DNA from: Clostridia bacterium
GTDB taxonomy: Bacteria; Bacillota_A; Clostridia; Oscillospirales; CAG-272
Direction of reading: 5' to 3'
DNA length: 9,670 nucleotides
NCBI GenBank assembly: GCA_017468115.1
Contig: JAFUJS010000050.1
Coordinates: 1-9,670, forward strand
In this document: piece after piece, positions 1-6,644 of the stretch
How positions within the stretch are numbered: position 1 is the stretch's first letter
Layout of the letters: each line of letters begins with the position of its first letter
The notes under the pieces: model-generated
Databases searched by the model: none
What the model was told of the DNA's origin: nothing
The model's input: only the letters and a program-made list of their open reading frames with translations
Translations under genes and position numbers: made by a program

Positions 1-236
1 GGTCTTGGGATTACGTGAGTAGCAATTACCTCGCCAAGAGATGTTGCAGCTGCTGAACCAGCCTCTACTGCAGCCTTAACTGCACCAACGTCGCCACGAA
101 CCATAACGCTTACAAGTCCTGAGCCAATCTTTTCGCTGCCAACAAGAACAACGTTTGCTGCCTTTACCATAGCATCAGCTGCCTCAATTGCTGCTACAAG
201 ACCTCTTGTTTCTACCATTCCGAGTGCTTCCATCAT
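1..236 (-). CDS. BMC-H shell protein, PduA/PduJ/EutM-like (partial, 3' end off window)
   Basis: Hexameric shell protein that tiles the facets of a bacterial microcompartment and lets small metabolites through a central pore. The visible 78 residues read as a classic BMC domain: [12 protein letters not shown] at the start, the [15 protein letters not shown] helix, and the pore loop SEKIGSG at about residues 34-40, where the small GSG lines the pore as in PduA-type hexamers. The sequence runs to HVIPR at the window edge, so only a short C-terminal tail is missing. Two ATG codons are adjacent; the first is chosen because AGGAG at 246-250 sits 9 nt upstream. It is the last visible gene of the operon, 26 nt after the previous shell gene. 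More shell genes probably follow to the left. The family call is very secure; the metabolic type cannot be told from this protein alone. Confidence 0.95.
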   Translation of the reverse strand, partial: MMEALGMVETRGLVAAIEAADAMVKAANVVLVGSEKIGSGLVSVMVRGDVGAVKAAVEAGSAAATSLGEVIATHVIPR

Positions 237-262
237 TGTTTTATTCTCCTTTTCAAAAATTA

Positions 263-580
263 TTATCTTAATTTATCCTTACCGAGCGCAGACAGGTGTG
301 CAAACCACTCAATGTCCTCGCTCTGTCTTGCAATCACTCTGTGAGTGATGTACAATTCTCTTTTTTCTGCCTCTTTTTTACCAACCATAATGGCTGATTC
401 AACTGCCGAGGCGGAGCCTTCAATTTTTATAGCCATAACCAAGGGAACTCTGGCAGAGTCGCCCCCTGCAGGCTTGTTTTTGTCAATGGCAACCACGCTT
501 ACGTCTGCCGCCTTTGCCATAGCGTCGGCAACAACGATTGCGGTAGCAAAGCCATAGACCTCTATCATTCCAAGAGCCAT
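263..580 (-). CDS. BMC-H shell protein with extended pore loop
   Basis: A single-BMC-domain shell protein of 105 residues. The start [21 protein letters not shown] and the following KAADVSVV match the first strand and helix of the fold. Where PduA-type proteins have a short pore loop (K-I-G-S-G), this protein has a longer loop at about residues 33-46, [14 protein letters not shown], followed by the usual strand [10 protein letters not shown]. The helix [15 protein letters not shown] is intact. The C-terminal tail after HRVIA (about residues 85-105) is polar and unlike the usual IPRPH ending. The loop faces the pore in the family fold, so a different pore chemistry or gating is likely; that is inference. 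It lies 22 nt after the zinc dehydrogenase gene, with AAAGGGG as ribosome binding site, and 26 nt before the canonical shell gene, so both should be co-translated from one mRNA. Confidence 0.9.
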   Translation of the reverse strand: MALGMIEVYGFATAIVVADAMAKAADVSVVAIDKNKPAGGDSARVPLVMAIKIEGSASAVESAIMVGKKEAEKRELYITHRVIARQSEDIEWFAHLSALGKDKLR

Positions 581-602
581 ATCAGATAACCCCTTTGCTT
601 AA

Positions 603-1799
603 TTACTCGTTAACGTAGCAAATCTTAATGCCTGCTTGAGCAACATTAACCTCCATCGCCTCATTAAGCTGGTCGAGAGGGAATGTATGAGTAATAAGCT
701 CCTTAATTGGAATGTTCATTTCTCTTGCTTGGCGAAGGAATGCCATAGTTGTTGGATAGTCGTCTGCGCTGTAATCCCAGGAGCCAACTATGGAAATTTC
801 CTTGTTACACATAGCAAAGTGTGGATTTACTGTGTACTCTCCGTTGTTTACGAAGAAGCCCATTTCGCACATTCCGCCGCCACGACGGATGTATTCGTAA
901 ATGTCCTTTGCCGCCATAGGTGCGCCTGTGCATTGGAAAGCAAAGTCAACGCCTACGCCATTGCATACGCTCTTAACAAGGCTAACTCTTTCCTCAAGAG
1001 AGGTAATTTCCTTGAAGCTGATAACAGTCTTTGCGCCCAGCCTCTTTGCCATTTCAAGTCTTTTCGGTGTGCCGTCAATAGCAACAATGTGGTTTACACC
1101 TGCCGCACGAAGCACGCTTATCATAACAAGACCAACAGGACCAAGTCCTTGAACCAGCACCTTTGAGTTAAAGTTGATTAAGCCTGTTGTGTTTGCTCTT
1201 TTGAGTGCATGCACGCAAACGCAAGCAAGCTCAAGGAGCATTCTTTCCTTCAGGTCAAGGTCGTTTACAACGAAATATGTAGAGCCCTTGCCGCTGATGA
1301 GCAAGTGTGAGGCGAACCAACCGGTTAAAGGATTTTTGTCGCTGTGGGGAATAAGTCCGAATACTCCCTGCTTATCGCAAAGGTTGGTATTTGCAGGCTT
1401 ATTGCGGCAAACAAAGCATTCGCCACAGCTGATAACAGAGGTAACTATCTTGTCGCCAACCTTGATTGGGTTTCCTGCGGTATCAGCCTTTATGTTTTTA
1501 CCGAGAGCAACGATTTCGCCTGTTCCCTCGTGGCCGAGAGTTACAGGAATGATTCCAAATGGGTCGCCCTTCCACTCGTGCACGTCTGTTCCGCAAACGC
1601 CGCAGCCCTCTACCTTAACGAGAATATCGTTGTCGCCAACGGGTGGAATCGGAAATTCCTTAACCTCGATTTTCTTAGGAGCTGTAAGCATTGCTACCTT
1701 AGCAGTAGCAGGAACCTTCCCGCTATTGGCGCTTGGAGTGTTTATCTCGCCCAGAATCTTGCGGACAATGCTCTCTACCTGTGATGATGAAATATTCAT
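603..1799 (-). CDS. Zinc-dependent MDR-family alcohol dehydrogenase with N-terminal encapsulation peptide
   Basis: NAD-dependent medium-chain dehydrogenase/reductase of 398 residues, probably reducing lactaldehyde (or propionaldehyde) to the alcohol and recycling NADH inside the microcompartment. Residues 1-19 (MNISSSQVESIVRKILGEI) form a short amphipathic helix followed by a Ser/Pro/Ala/Gly-rich linker to about residue 33, the layout of a BMC encapsulation peptide; ordinary family members lack it. Catalytic-zinc residues appear to be C69 (CGVCGTD), H90-E91 (GHEGTG) and E190. A structural-zinc lobe has C125, C128, C131 and C141, with the last spacing longer than usual. The Rossmann motif is GLGPVG at 218-223, and D242 suggests NAD rather than NADP. 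The start has AAAGGA 8 nt upstream. It lies 69 nt after the aldehyde dehydrogenase gene, with a hairpin in the gap. The substrate is inferred from the neighbours; threonine- or sorbitol-dehydrogenase-like annotation is possible from homology alone. Confidence 0.9.
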   Translation of the reverse strand: MNISSSQVESIVRKILGEINTPSANSGKVPATAKVAMLTAPKKIEVKEFPIPPVGDNDILVKVEGCGVCGTDVHEWKGDPFGIIPVTLGHEGTGEIVALGKNIKADTAGNPIKVGDKIVTSVISCGECFVCRNKPANTNLCDKQGVFGLIPHSDKNPLTGWFASHLLISGKGSTYFVVNDLDLKERMLLELACVCVHALKRANTTGLINFNSKVLVQGLGPVGLVMISVLRAAGVNHIVAIDGTPKRLEMAKRLGAKTVISFKEITSLEERVSLVKSVCNGVGVDFAFQCTGAPMAAKDIYEYIRRGGGMCEMGFFVNNGEYTVNPHFAMCNKEISIVGSWDYSADDYPTTMAFLRQAREMNIPIKELITHTFPLDQLNEAMEVNVAQAGIKICYVNE

Positions 1800-1820
1800 T
1801 TCTGTTTTCCTTTCTTAGCA

Positions 1821-1850
1821 AAGGGAGAGAGGGAAAACTCCCGACCCCTT
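1821..1850 (-). other. Intercistronic hairpin between the two dehydrogenase genes
   Basis: The 69-nt gap between the aldehyde and alcohol dehydrogenase genes can fold on the mRNA. An inner stem pairs 1831-1834 with 1839-1842 (GGGA/TCCC) and an outer stem pairs 1821-1825 with 1846-1850 (AAGGG/CCCTT), with bulges between. No U-run follows on the minus strand, so it is unlikely to be a full terminator. It could be a processing or mRNA-stability element that sets the ratio of upstream enzymes to downstream enzymes and shell proteins. Confidence 0.4.
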
Positions 1851-1868
1851 ACATAAATTTGCATGAAA

Positions 1869-3326
1869 TTAAATTATTCTAAAGCTTTCCGCAAGAACGC
1901 AGCGGCGTTGTCTTGTAAAGCTTCTTGCGCTTGTAATGCCCTCGCCTGTGGGGCCTGCTATTGTAAAGGTAGTGTGTCCCTCTCCGCCAAAGCCGATGCC
2001 GGCAAAGGATGGAGCGTTCTTTACGAAAATAGTGGTCTCAACTGCTCTGGCAAATCTTGTAAGATTGTCAATGTTTTTGGAGTGCATATGAGCTGTGTGG
2101 CGGTTGCCGTGCTCTGCCTTAACGGCAAGGTCAATTGCCTCGTCGATATTCTTAACCCTTACTATTGGGAGAATAGGCATCATAAGCTCCTCTTGAACAA
2201 ATTCGTGATTAAAATCGGTTTCGCATATAATGCAACGGATTTTGTCGCAAGCCTCAATTCCGATTTTTGCAAGCAGCACCTTGGCATCTCTACCAACGCA
2301 ATCACGGTTGATTACCTTGGAAATTATGCCTGTTTTCGGGTTCTTTTTGTCAACAAGAACCACCTTGGCAAGCTGGTCAGCCTGCTCCTTGGTTATCAGA
2401 TATGCGCCGCTTTCCTTCATAGCATCAATAAGCTCGTCTGCTATGTTAGCAAAGGCGAATACCTCTTTTTCGGCAATACAAGGAAGATTGTTATCGAAGG
2501 TACAGCCGTCGATAATGTCCTTGCCTGCCTTTCTTATATCAGCCGTGTCGTCAACAATAACAGGTGGGTTTCCTGCGCCTGCGCCGATTGCCTTCTTTCC
2601 GCTTGAAAGAACGCTCTTAACAACGCCCGGTCCGCCGGTACAAACAAGAAGTCTGATTCTTGCATCCTTATACATAACGTCCGCTGTGTCAAGGGTTGGC
2701 TTTACAACAGATGAAACAAGAACTCGTGGTCCGCCTGCCATTTGGCTTGCTCGGTTGACAAGGTCTATTGCATAGTTAGAGGTTGCAATAGCATTGGGGT
2801 GGGGGTTGAATACAACACCGTTGCCTGCCGCTATCATTCCTATACTGTTACAAATAACCGTTTCAGATGGGTTTGTGCTTGGGGTTATGCTTCCAACAAC
2901 TCCAAAGGGAGCCATTTCGGTAAGAGTAAGTCCCAGGTCGCCTGTTTTTACCTGCGCTACAATATCTGATGTTCCCGGAGTTTTATCGGCAACAAGAATG
3001 TGCTTGGCGGTCTTGTGGTCAACTCTGCCCATTTTGGTTTCGCTAACACCAAGGCTTGCCATCACAGGCGCTTCCTTGCGGCAAAGGTCTCGCACTGCGG
3101 AAATAACTCTTTCTCTTTCCTCAAGAGTCATAGCACGAATTGCCTTGTAGCCCGCCTCGGCGGCATCAATAGCATCCTTCATATCGTCATAAACGCCGAT
3201 ATATTTTTTGCCATTGTAGCCTGCGCCGTCGTATTGATTTTTTGCAGCTGGCGCCTCTTGCTTAAGACTTTTCATAACCGAGGCAACAATTTCTTCAATT
3301 TGCGCCTCTGTCCAATTTATAGCCAT
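1869..3326 (-). CDS. CoA-acylating aldehyde dehydrogenase, PduP/EutE-like, with N-terminal encapsulation peptide
   Basis: Oxidises an aldehyde to its acyl-CoA with NAD and CoA inside the microcompartment; here lactaldehyde or propionaldehyde is likely. It has 485 residues, full length for BMC aldehyde dehydrogenases. Residues 4-22 (WTEAQIEEIVASVMKSLKQ) form an amphipathic helix, then a polar Ala/Gly/Tyr linker to about residue 40: a typical encapsulation peptide. The dehydrogenase core shows TPSTNPSET at 148-156, cofactor-site glycines GAGAGNPP at 248-255, and the catalytic cysteine C283 in FDNNLPCIAEKE, a signature of the PduP/EutE group. GFGGEGHTTFT near 446-454 is the usual C-terminal motif. 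The ATG is preceded by AAAGGAGAG. It lies 40 nt after the aldolase gene. The family is certain; the exact aldehyde is inferred from the aldolase next door. Confidence 0.95.
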   Translation of the reverse strand: MAINWTEAQIEEIVASVMKSLKQEAPAAKNQYDGAGYNGKKYIGVYDDMKDAIDAAEAGYKAIRAMTLEERERVISAVRDLCRKEAPVMASLGVSETKMGRVDHKTAKHILVADKTPGTSDIVAQVKTGDLGLTLTEMAPFGVVGSITPSTNPSETVICNSIGMIAAGNGVVFNPHPNAIATSNYAIDLVNRASQMAGGPRVLVSSVVKPTLDTADVMYKDARIRLLVCTGGPGVVKSVLSSGKKAIGAGAGNPPVIVDDTADIRKAGKDIIDGCTFDNNLPCIAEKEVFAFANIADELIDAMKESGAYLITKEQADQLAKVVLVDKKNPKTGIISKVINRDCVGRDAKVLLAKIGIEACDKIRCIICETDFNHEFVQEELMMPILPIVRVKNIDEAIDLAVKAEHGNRHTAHMHSKNIDNLTRFARAVETTIFVKNAPSFAGIGFGGEGHTTFTIAGPTGEGITSARSFTRQRRCVLAESFRII

Positions 3327-3366
3327 TATTTCTCTCCTTTCGCTTTATTTTTTAGCTTTTGGAGAA

Positions 3367-4116
3367 TTACTTTCCGAGAGCAGCTATAACTCTGCGTGTG
3401 ATTTCGTTTACAAGGTCCTCGTTTGCCTCGCACTTGCACTCATCCTCGCCGTAGTCGATACCGGGGTGACGGCCAGGGATGTTCATCTTCTTACGAAGGT
3501 CCATAAGCTTCTTTAGCTGGTCGTTTGGAATTTCGTGAACTGCGCCAAGCTCCATAGCGTACTTACAAATCTTTGCATTGAACTCAACCTCTTCCATAAC
3601 GAACATTGCCTTTTGGAGGCTGAAGCCTACTGTCAATGCGCCGTGGTTCTGAAGAAGGAATGCGTCGTGGTTTTCGATGTATGGCTCAAGTGAGTCAGGA
3701 ATTTCCATTGTTGAAGGAGTTCCGTATGCGCAGGTTGGAACCTCGCCGATTGTAAGAACCGCCTCTGGAAGAATGTACTGGTCAAGGTCGATGCCTGCAA
3801 TTGTAAATGCGGTAGCAATCGGTGGATGTGCGTGAACTACTGCGTTAACGTCAGGACGCTTTTCATAAACACGCATGTGCATTTTGATTTCGGATGATGG
3901 GTTAAGCTTGCCCTCAAGCTTCTTTCCGTTTCTGTCAACCTTAATAATCATATCAGGGGTAAGAGCGCCCTTTGATACGCCTGTTGGTGTGCAGTAAAAC
4001 TCGTTTTCTGAAACCTTAACGGAGATATTACCGTCGTTTGCGGCAACAAAGCCGAGGTTGTAAAGTGCGTGACCTACTTCACAGATTTCCTTTTTGATTT
4101 CGTAAGCTGATTTCAT
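3367..4116 (-). CDS. Class II aldolase (L-fuculose/L-rhamnulose-1-phosphate aldolase type) with C-terminal encapsulation peptide
   Basis: Zinc aldolase expected to split a deoxy-ketose 1-phosphate into DHAP and L-lactaldehyde, the substrate that makes a BMC useful in fucose or rhamnose breakdown. It has 249 residues. Metal ligands are visible as H95 and H97 (VVHAHPP) and H158 (LLQNHGA), with catalytic glutamate E76 in NPSSEIKMH, matching the FucA arrangement. After the enzyme domain comes an Asp/Glu/Cys-rich linker (about 220-231) and a terminal amphipathic helix, NEDLVNEITRRVIAAL, of the encapsulation type at the C-terminus, as known for aldolases of fucose/rhamnose microcompartments. The start at 4116 is chosen over an in-frame upstream ATG at 4191 because AAAGGA lies just before it and the longer form would overlap the acetate kinase end and begin with an unconserved stretch. 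Fuculose versus rhamnulose preference cannot be read from sequence. Confidence 0.92.
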   Translation of the reverse strand: MKSAYEIKKEICEVGHALYNLGFVAANDGNISVKVSENEFYCTPTGVSKGALTPDMIIKVDRNGKKLEGKLNPSSEIKMHMRVYEKRPDVNAVVHAHPPIATAFTIAGIDLDQYILPEAVLTIGEVPTCAYGTPSTMEIPDSLEPYIENHDAFLLQNHGALTVGFSLQKAMFVMEEVEFNAKICKYAMELGAVHEIPNDQLKKLMDLRKKMNIPGRHPGIDYGEDECKCEANEDLVNEITRRVIAALGK

Positions 4117-4159
4117 TTTCTTTTTTCCTTTCGGTTTATATATAAATTTTTTATAAGCA

Positions 4160-5350
4160 TTATTTGGTGAGCCTGTATGTGTCGAGGGCAATCATATACT
4201 CCTCGTCTGTTGGGATTACAAGTGTTTTTACCTTAGCGCCTGCCTTGGTAATATCTGCCTGTGTTCCTCTCGGTAGGCTCAGATTGATATCGTTGTCAAT
4301 TTCAATTCCGAGATAAGACATATCTCTGCATATAAGATCTCTTACAATTCCGTCGTTTTCGCCGATGCCTGCGGTAAATACCAACGCATCAACGCCGTTC
4401 ATTTCGGCAATGTAGGAGCCTATAATCTTTTTAATGTAGTGGATTAAAATGTCCATTGCCAAGCCTGCGCGCTTGTTGCCTTGGTTTTGTGCCTCAAGCA
4501 CATCACGGCAGTCGCTTGAAACTCCCGAAACTCCAAGGAGTCCGGATTTTGAATTAAGAAGCCTTTCAGCCTCGTCGGCTGTAATTCCTTCCTTTTTCAT
4601 TATATAAGTAACAACTGTTGGGTCTACCGAGCCGCTTCGTGTTCCCATAGGAACGCCCTCCTGCGGGGTAAAGCCCATTGAGGTGTCAACCGCCTTGCCG
4701 CCTATGCTGGCTGTTATGGACGAGCCGTTGCCAAGGTGGCAGGTAATAACCCTTGCGTCCTTATTTCCCAGCATATCCATTGCCTTTTGGCAAACAAATC
4801 TGTGAGACGTGCCGTGAAAGCCGTAGCGGCGGATTTTATACTTCTCATAAAGCTCATAAGGAATTGGGTAGATATACGCCTTTTCCTCAATGGTTGAGTA
4901 ATATGAGGTATCAAACACGCCCACGTGCTTTATATTTGGCATAACGCTTTTGCACGCCTTGATTCCGCTTATTGCAGGCGGACCGTGTAGGGGGTTGATT
5001 TCAACTATGCTTTCAAGATATTCAATTTCCGCATCCTCTATGATGCTGGATTGGCGAAGCTTCTCTCCGCCGTGGGCAACTCTGTGTCCGACTGCGCCGA
5101 TTTCGGATACGCTTGATATTACACCAAGCTCCTTGTCGCAAAGAAGCTTAAGGACAAGCTCGATAGCCGCCTTGTGGTCCCCAAGGGGTGCGTCCTTCTT
5201 GTAGCTTTCCTTGCCGGGTCTTTTGTGAGTAATAAAGCCGTCAATGCCGATTCTCTCGCACAAGCCCTTTGCTATAACCTCTCCGCTGTCCATATCAAAA
5301 AGCTGATACTTAAGGGATGAGCTACCCGCATTTACAACGAGAACTTTCAT
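4160..5350 (-). CDS. ackA: Acetate/propionate kinase family (acyl kinase of the BMC operon)
   Basis: Transfers phosphate from an acyl-phosphate to ADP, the ATP-yielding last step of the acid branch. It has 396 residues, full length. Conserved family motifs are present: VVNAGSSSLKYQLF at the start with N7, GHRVAHGGE with R90, PLHGPP with H122, FDTSYY with D147, RRYGFHGTSH (174-183), CHLGNGSS (204-211), GTRSGSVDP with R238, FTAGIGEN (325-332) and E383/E384 near the end. Two spots differ from typical AckA: A92 replaces the usual second valine of RVVHGG, a pocket residue, and FHQTM after the catalytic aspartate is replaced by YYSTI. Both may suit a larger acyl group such as lactyl or propionyl. 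No encapsulation peptide is seen, so it probably works in the cytosol. The ribosome binding site AAGGAGAGG overlaps the repressor stop region, suggesting coupled translation. Confidence 0.95.
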   Translation of the reverse strand: MKVLVVNAGSSSLKYQLFDMDSGEVIAKGLCERIGIDGFITHKRPGKESYKKDAPLGDHKAAIELVLKLLCDKELGVISSVSEIGAVGHRVAHGGEKLRQSSIIEDAEIEYLESIVEINPLHGPPAISGIKACKSVMPNIKHVGVFDTSYYSTIEEKAYIYPIPYELYEKYKIRRYGFHGTSHRFVCQKAMDMLGNKDARVITCHLGNGSSITASIGGKAVDTSMGFTPQEGVPMGTRSGSVDPTVVTYIMKKEGITADEAERLLNSKSGLLGVSGVSSDCRDVLEAQNQGNKRAGLAMDILIHYIKKIIGSYIAEMNGVDALVFTAGIGENDGIVRDLICRDMSYLGIEIDNDINLSLPRGTQADITKAGAKVKTLVIPTDEEYMIALDTYRLTK

Positions 5351-5361
5351 TTTCCTCTCCT

Positions 5362-6201
5362 TTATTCAATTATTCGCTTCGATTGAAGCTCCGCCTCACT
5401 CTCGCCAACGCTGTGGGCAAGAGCTGCGTTTTGGTAAACGATTTTGTAGCACAAGGCGTCTATTACTATAAGCCTTGAGATGTGAGAATTAAGCCCTAAA
5501 GAGCTGTGCAATGTTTCCTCTGTGTCGGTAAGAAGCAAAACATCGCTTTGCCTTGCAATGGGAGAGCGCTCCTTTGAGGTTATGGAAATGGTCGTAGCCC
5601 CTCTTGCTCTTGCCATCTTCATTGATTCCACAATGTCCTTGGACGAGCCGGACTGAGATATTCCGATAACAACGTCGCCCTGCCCCAGCTGAGAAACGGC
5701 AATTGCCTGCATATGTGTGTCGGCATAGGCATTTGAGTTGCAGCCCGCACGAAGCAGCTTGTTGCTTGCATCCTCCGCAACCTGAGCCGATGCACCAAGT
5801 CCTATGAGCACAACACGCCTTGCGCTTGAAATTGCCTTAGCCGCCATAGTCATGCTCTGGGCGGAGAGGGTTTTCTTTGTGCGCTCAAGGGACATATACG
5901 CATCGTTGCACACCTTTTCAAAGATAGAAAAGCAATCGTCCTCGCTGGTTATCATAGGTGCGATAACCTTCTTTTCGTGCTCCTTTGCAAGGGTTAATTT
6001 TAAATCCTGATATCCACGACAGCCAAGCCTTTTTGAGAAACGGACTATGGTTGCCTCACTGCTATCACACTTGGAGGCAAGATCTGTTATGGAATACGGG
6101 AGCATCTCACCGGAGTGAGAAAACAGCCAATCAGCGACTTTCTTCTCAGATCTGCCCATGTCGTCATACATAAGCTGTGCCTGCAGTAAAGTCCTGTTCA
6201 A
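5362..6201 (-). CDS. RpiR/MurR-family transcriptional regulator (HTH + SIS), probable repressor of the BMC operon
   Basis: Sugar-phosphate-responsive DNA-binding regulator of 279 residues. Residues about 1-77 form the HTH_6 domain, with the helix-turn-helix around ITDLASKCDSSEATIVRFSK (38-57) and the family sequence LGCRGYQDLK. Residues about 128-256 form a SIS domain: IGLGASAQVAEDASNKLL and ISQSGSSKD (181-189), the loop that binds phosphosugars. The start is a TTG at 6201, supported by a perfect AGGAGG 7 nt upstream; the next ATG, at residue 11, has no comparable site. It is the first gene of the operon, 11 nt before ackA, so it should be autoregulated. Several inverted repeats in its leader fit its binding sites. 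The inducer is probably a phosphorylated intermediate of the same pathway such as fuculose-1-P or rhamnulose-1-P; that is inference. Confidence 0.92.
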   Translation of the reverse strand: MNRTLLQAQLMYDDMGRSEKKVADWLFSHSGEMLPYSITDLASKCDSSEATIVRFSKRLGCRGYQDLKLTLAKEHEKKVIAPMITSEDDCFSIFEKVCNDAYMSLERTKKTLSAQSMTMAAKAISSARRVVLIGLGASAQVAEDASNKLLRAGCNSNAYADTHMQAIAVSQLGQGDVVIGISQSGSSKDIVESMKMARARGATTISITSKERSPIARQSDVLLLTDTEETLHSSLGLNSHISRLIVIDALCYKIVYQNAALAHSVGESEAELQSKRIIE

Positions 6202-6214
6202 AAATTTGCCTCCT
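6199..6214 (-). promoter_or_regulatory. Strong ribosome binding site with TTG start codon of the RpiR gene
   Basis: AGGAGG at 6209-6214 followed by a 7-nt spacer and TTG at 6199-6201. This decides the start of the regulator. A rare start codon behind a perfect Shine-Dalgarno may keep repressor synthesis lower than that of the enzymes on the same mRNA. Confidence 0.8.
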
Positions 6215-6238
6215 TTCTGAAGCGTTGATTTGGGATTT

Positions 6239-6253
6239 TGAAAATAATTTTCA
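6239..6253. promoter_or_regulatory. Putative RpiR operator O1
   Basis: TGAAAATAATTTTCA, a perfect 15-bp palindrome around one central base, in the untranslated leader of the BMC operon. It is the best example of the inverted repeat that recurs at four other places in this gap. Assignment to the RpiR protein is by proximity. Confidence 0.65.
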
Positions 6254-6290
6254 CTTTTTGAGTTGCTTTCATTCCGTTTTTTGCAATTAA

Positions 6291-6305
6291 TGAAAACAAT
6301 TTTCG
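6291..6305. promoter_or_regulatory. Putative RpiR operator O2
   Basis: TGAAAACAATTTTCG, matching O1 except at two positions. Centre 6298, 52 bp (about five helical turns) from O1. Lies in the transcribed leader of the leftward operon. Confidence 0.55.
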
Positions 6306-6312
6306 CAAATAA

Positions 6313-6327
6313 TGAAAAATACTTTCA
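6313..6327. promoter_or_regulatory. Putative RpiR operator O3 at the transcription start
   Basis: TGAAAAATACTTTCA, with intact TGAAA and TTTCA half-sites. It lies just downstream of the leftward -10 box, over roughly +1 to +16, a position suited to repression. Centre 6320, 22 bp (about two turns) from O2. Confidence 0.6.
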
Positions 6328-6335
6328 CAATTCTG

Positions 6336-6364
6336 ATTTTAGCATAAAATTACATATTTGTCAA
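6336..6364 (-). promoter_or_regulatory. Promoter of the BMC operon
   Basis: On the minus strand, TTGACA (6359-6364) and TAAAAT (6336-6341) are separated by exactly 17 bp, with TGC directly before the -10 box giving an extended -10. The expected start is near 6328-6331, giving a leader of about 127 nt before the regulator gene. No other promoter of this quality is seen leftward in the gap. Confidence 0.85.
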
Positions 6365-6457
6365 CTTTTTTAGTGGAAAAATGAAAAAATATTTTGATAA
6401 CCGCTTGAATTTGGCTGATTTTTCGGCTTTTTGCCTTTTCAACCTGTTTTTCGTTTT

Positions 6458-6472
6458 TGAAAATTTTTTTCA
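6458..6472. promoter_or_regulatory. Putative RpiR operator O4
   Basis: TGAAAATTTTTTTCA. Both half-sites match O1; only the A/T core differs. It lies between the two divergent promoters. The background is very T-rich, so the identity of O4 and O5 matters more than the match alone. Confidence 0.5.
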
Positions 6473-6488
6473 CTTTTTGGGCTAGTTT

Positions 6489-6503
6489 TGAAAATTTTTT
6501 TCA
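6489..6503. promoter_or_regulatory. Putative RpiR operator O5
   Basis: TGAAAATTTTTTTCA, identical to O4 and 31 bp (about three helical turns) from it. It lies about 80 bp upstream of the -35 box for the iron alcohol dehydrogenase, so the regulator may also control that gene, perhaps by looping. Confidence 0.5.
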
Positions 6504-6581
6504 TTTTTTCTTTTTTGCACTTTTTGAAAAAATTTTTTTGACAAAAAATGCCGAAATTTTCATATTTTTTCAAAAAATGTA

Positions 6582-6610
6582 TTTACTCTTTGACAAAAGT
6601 GTGGTATACT
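6582..6610 (+). promoter_or_regulatory. Promoter of the iron alcohol dehydrogenase gene
   Basis: TTTACT (6582-6587) and TATACT (6605-6610) are 17 bp apart, with TGG before the -10 box (extended -10). The start would be near 6617, giving a short leader with AGGAGG at 6631-6636, 8 nt before the ATG. A perfect TTGACA at 6590-6595 falls inside the spacer but has no -10 at proper distance. A second upstream pair, TTGACA (6538-6543) with CATATT (6561-6566), is also possible but weaker. Confidence 0.7.
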
Positions 6611-6644
6611 TACTGTACATATATTTTCAAAGGAGGGCGAAAGG

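Noticed and set aside
636..1784. Several plus-strand open frames opposite the zinc dehydrogenase gene
   Set aside because: Antisense shadows of a clearly conserved enzyme; translations are Cys/Ser-rich with no domain.
4117..4191. In-frame upstream extension of the aldolase by 25 residues
   Set aside because: It overlaps the acetate kinase end, is rich in Lys/Asn/Pro with no family similarity, and a ribosome binding site lies right before the ATG at 4116.
6394..6410. Possible catabolite (cre) site around AACCGCT
   Set aside because: Only the central bases fit the cre consensus; the outer TG and CA positions do not match.
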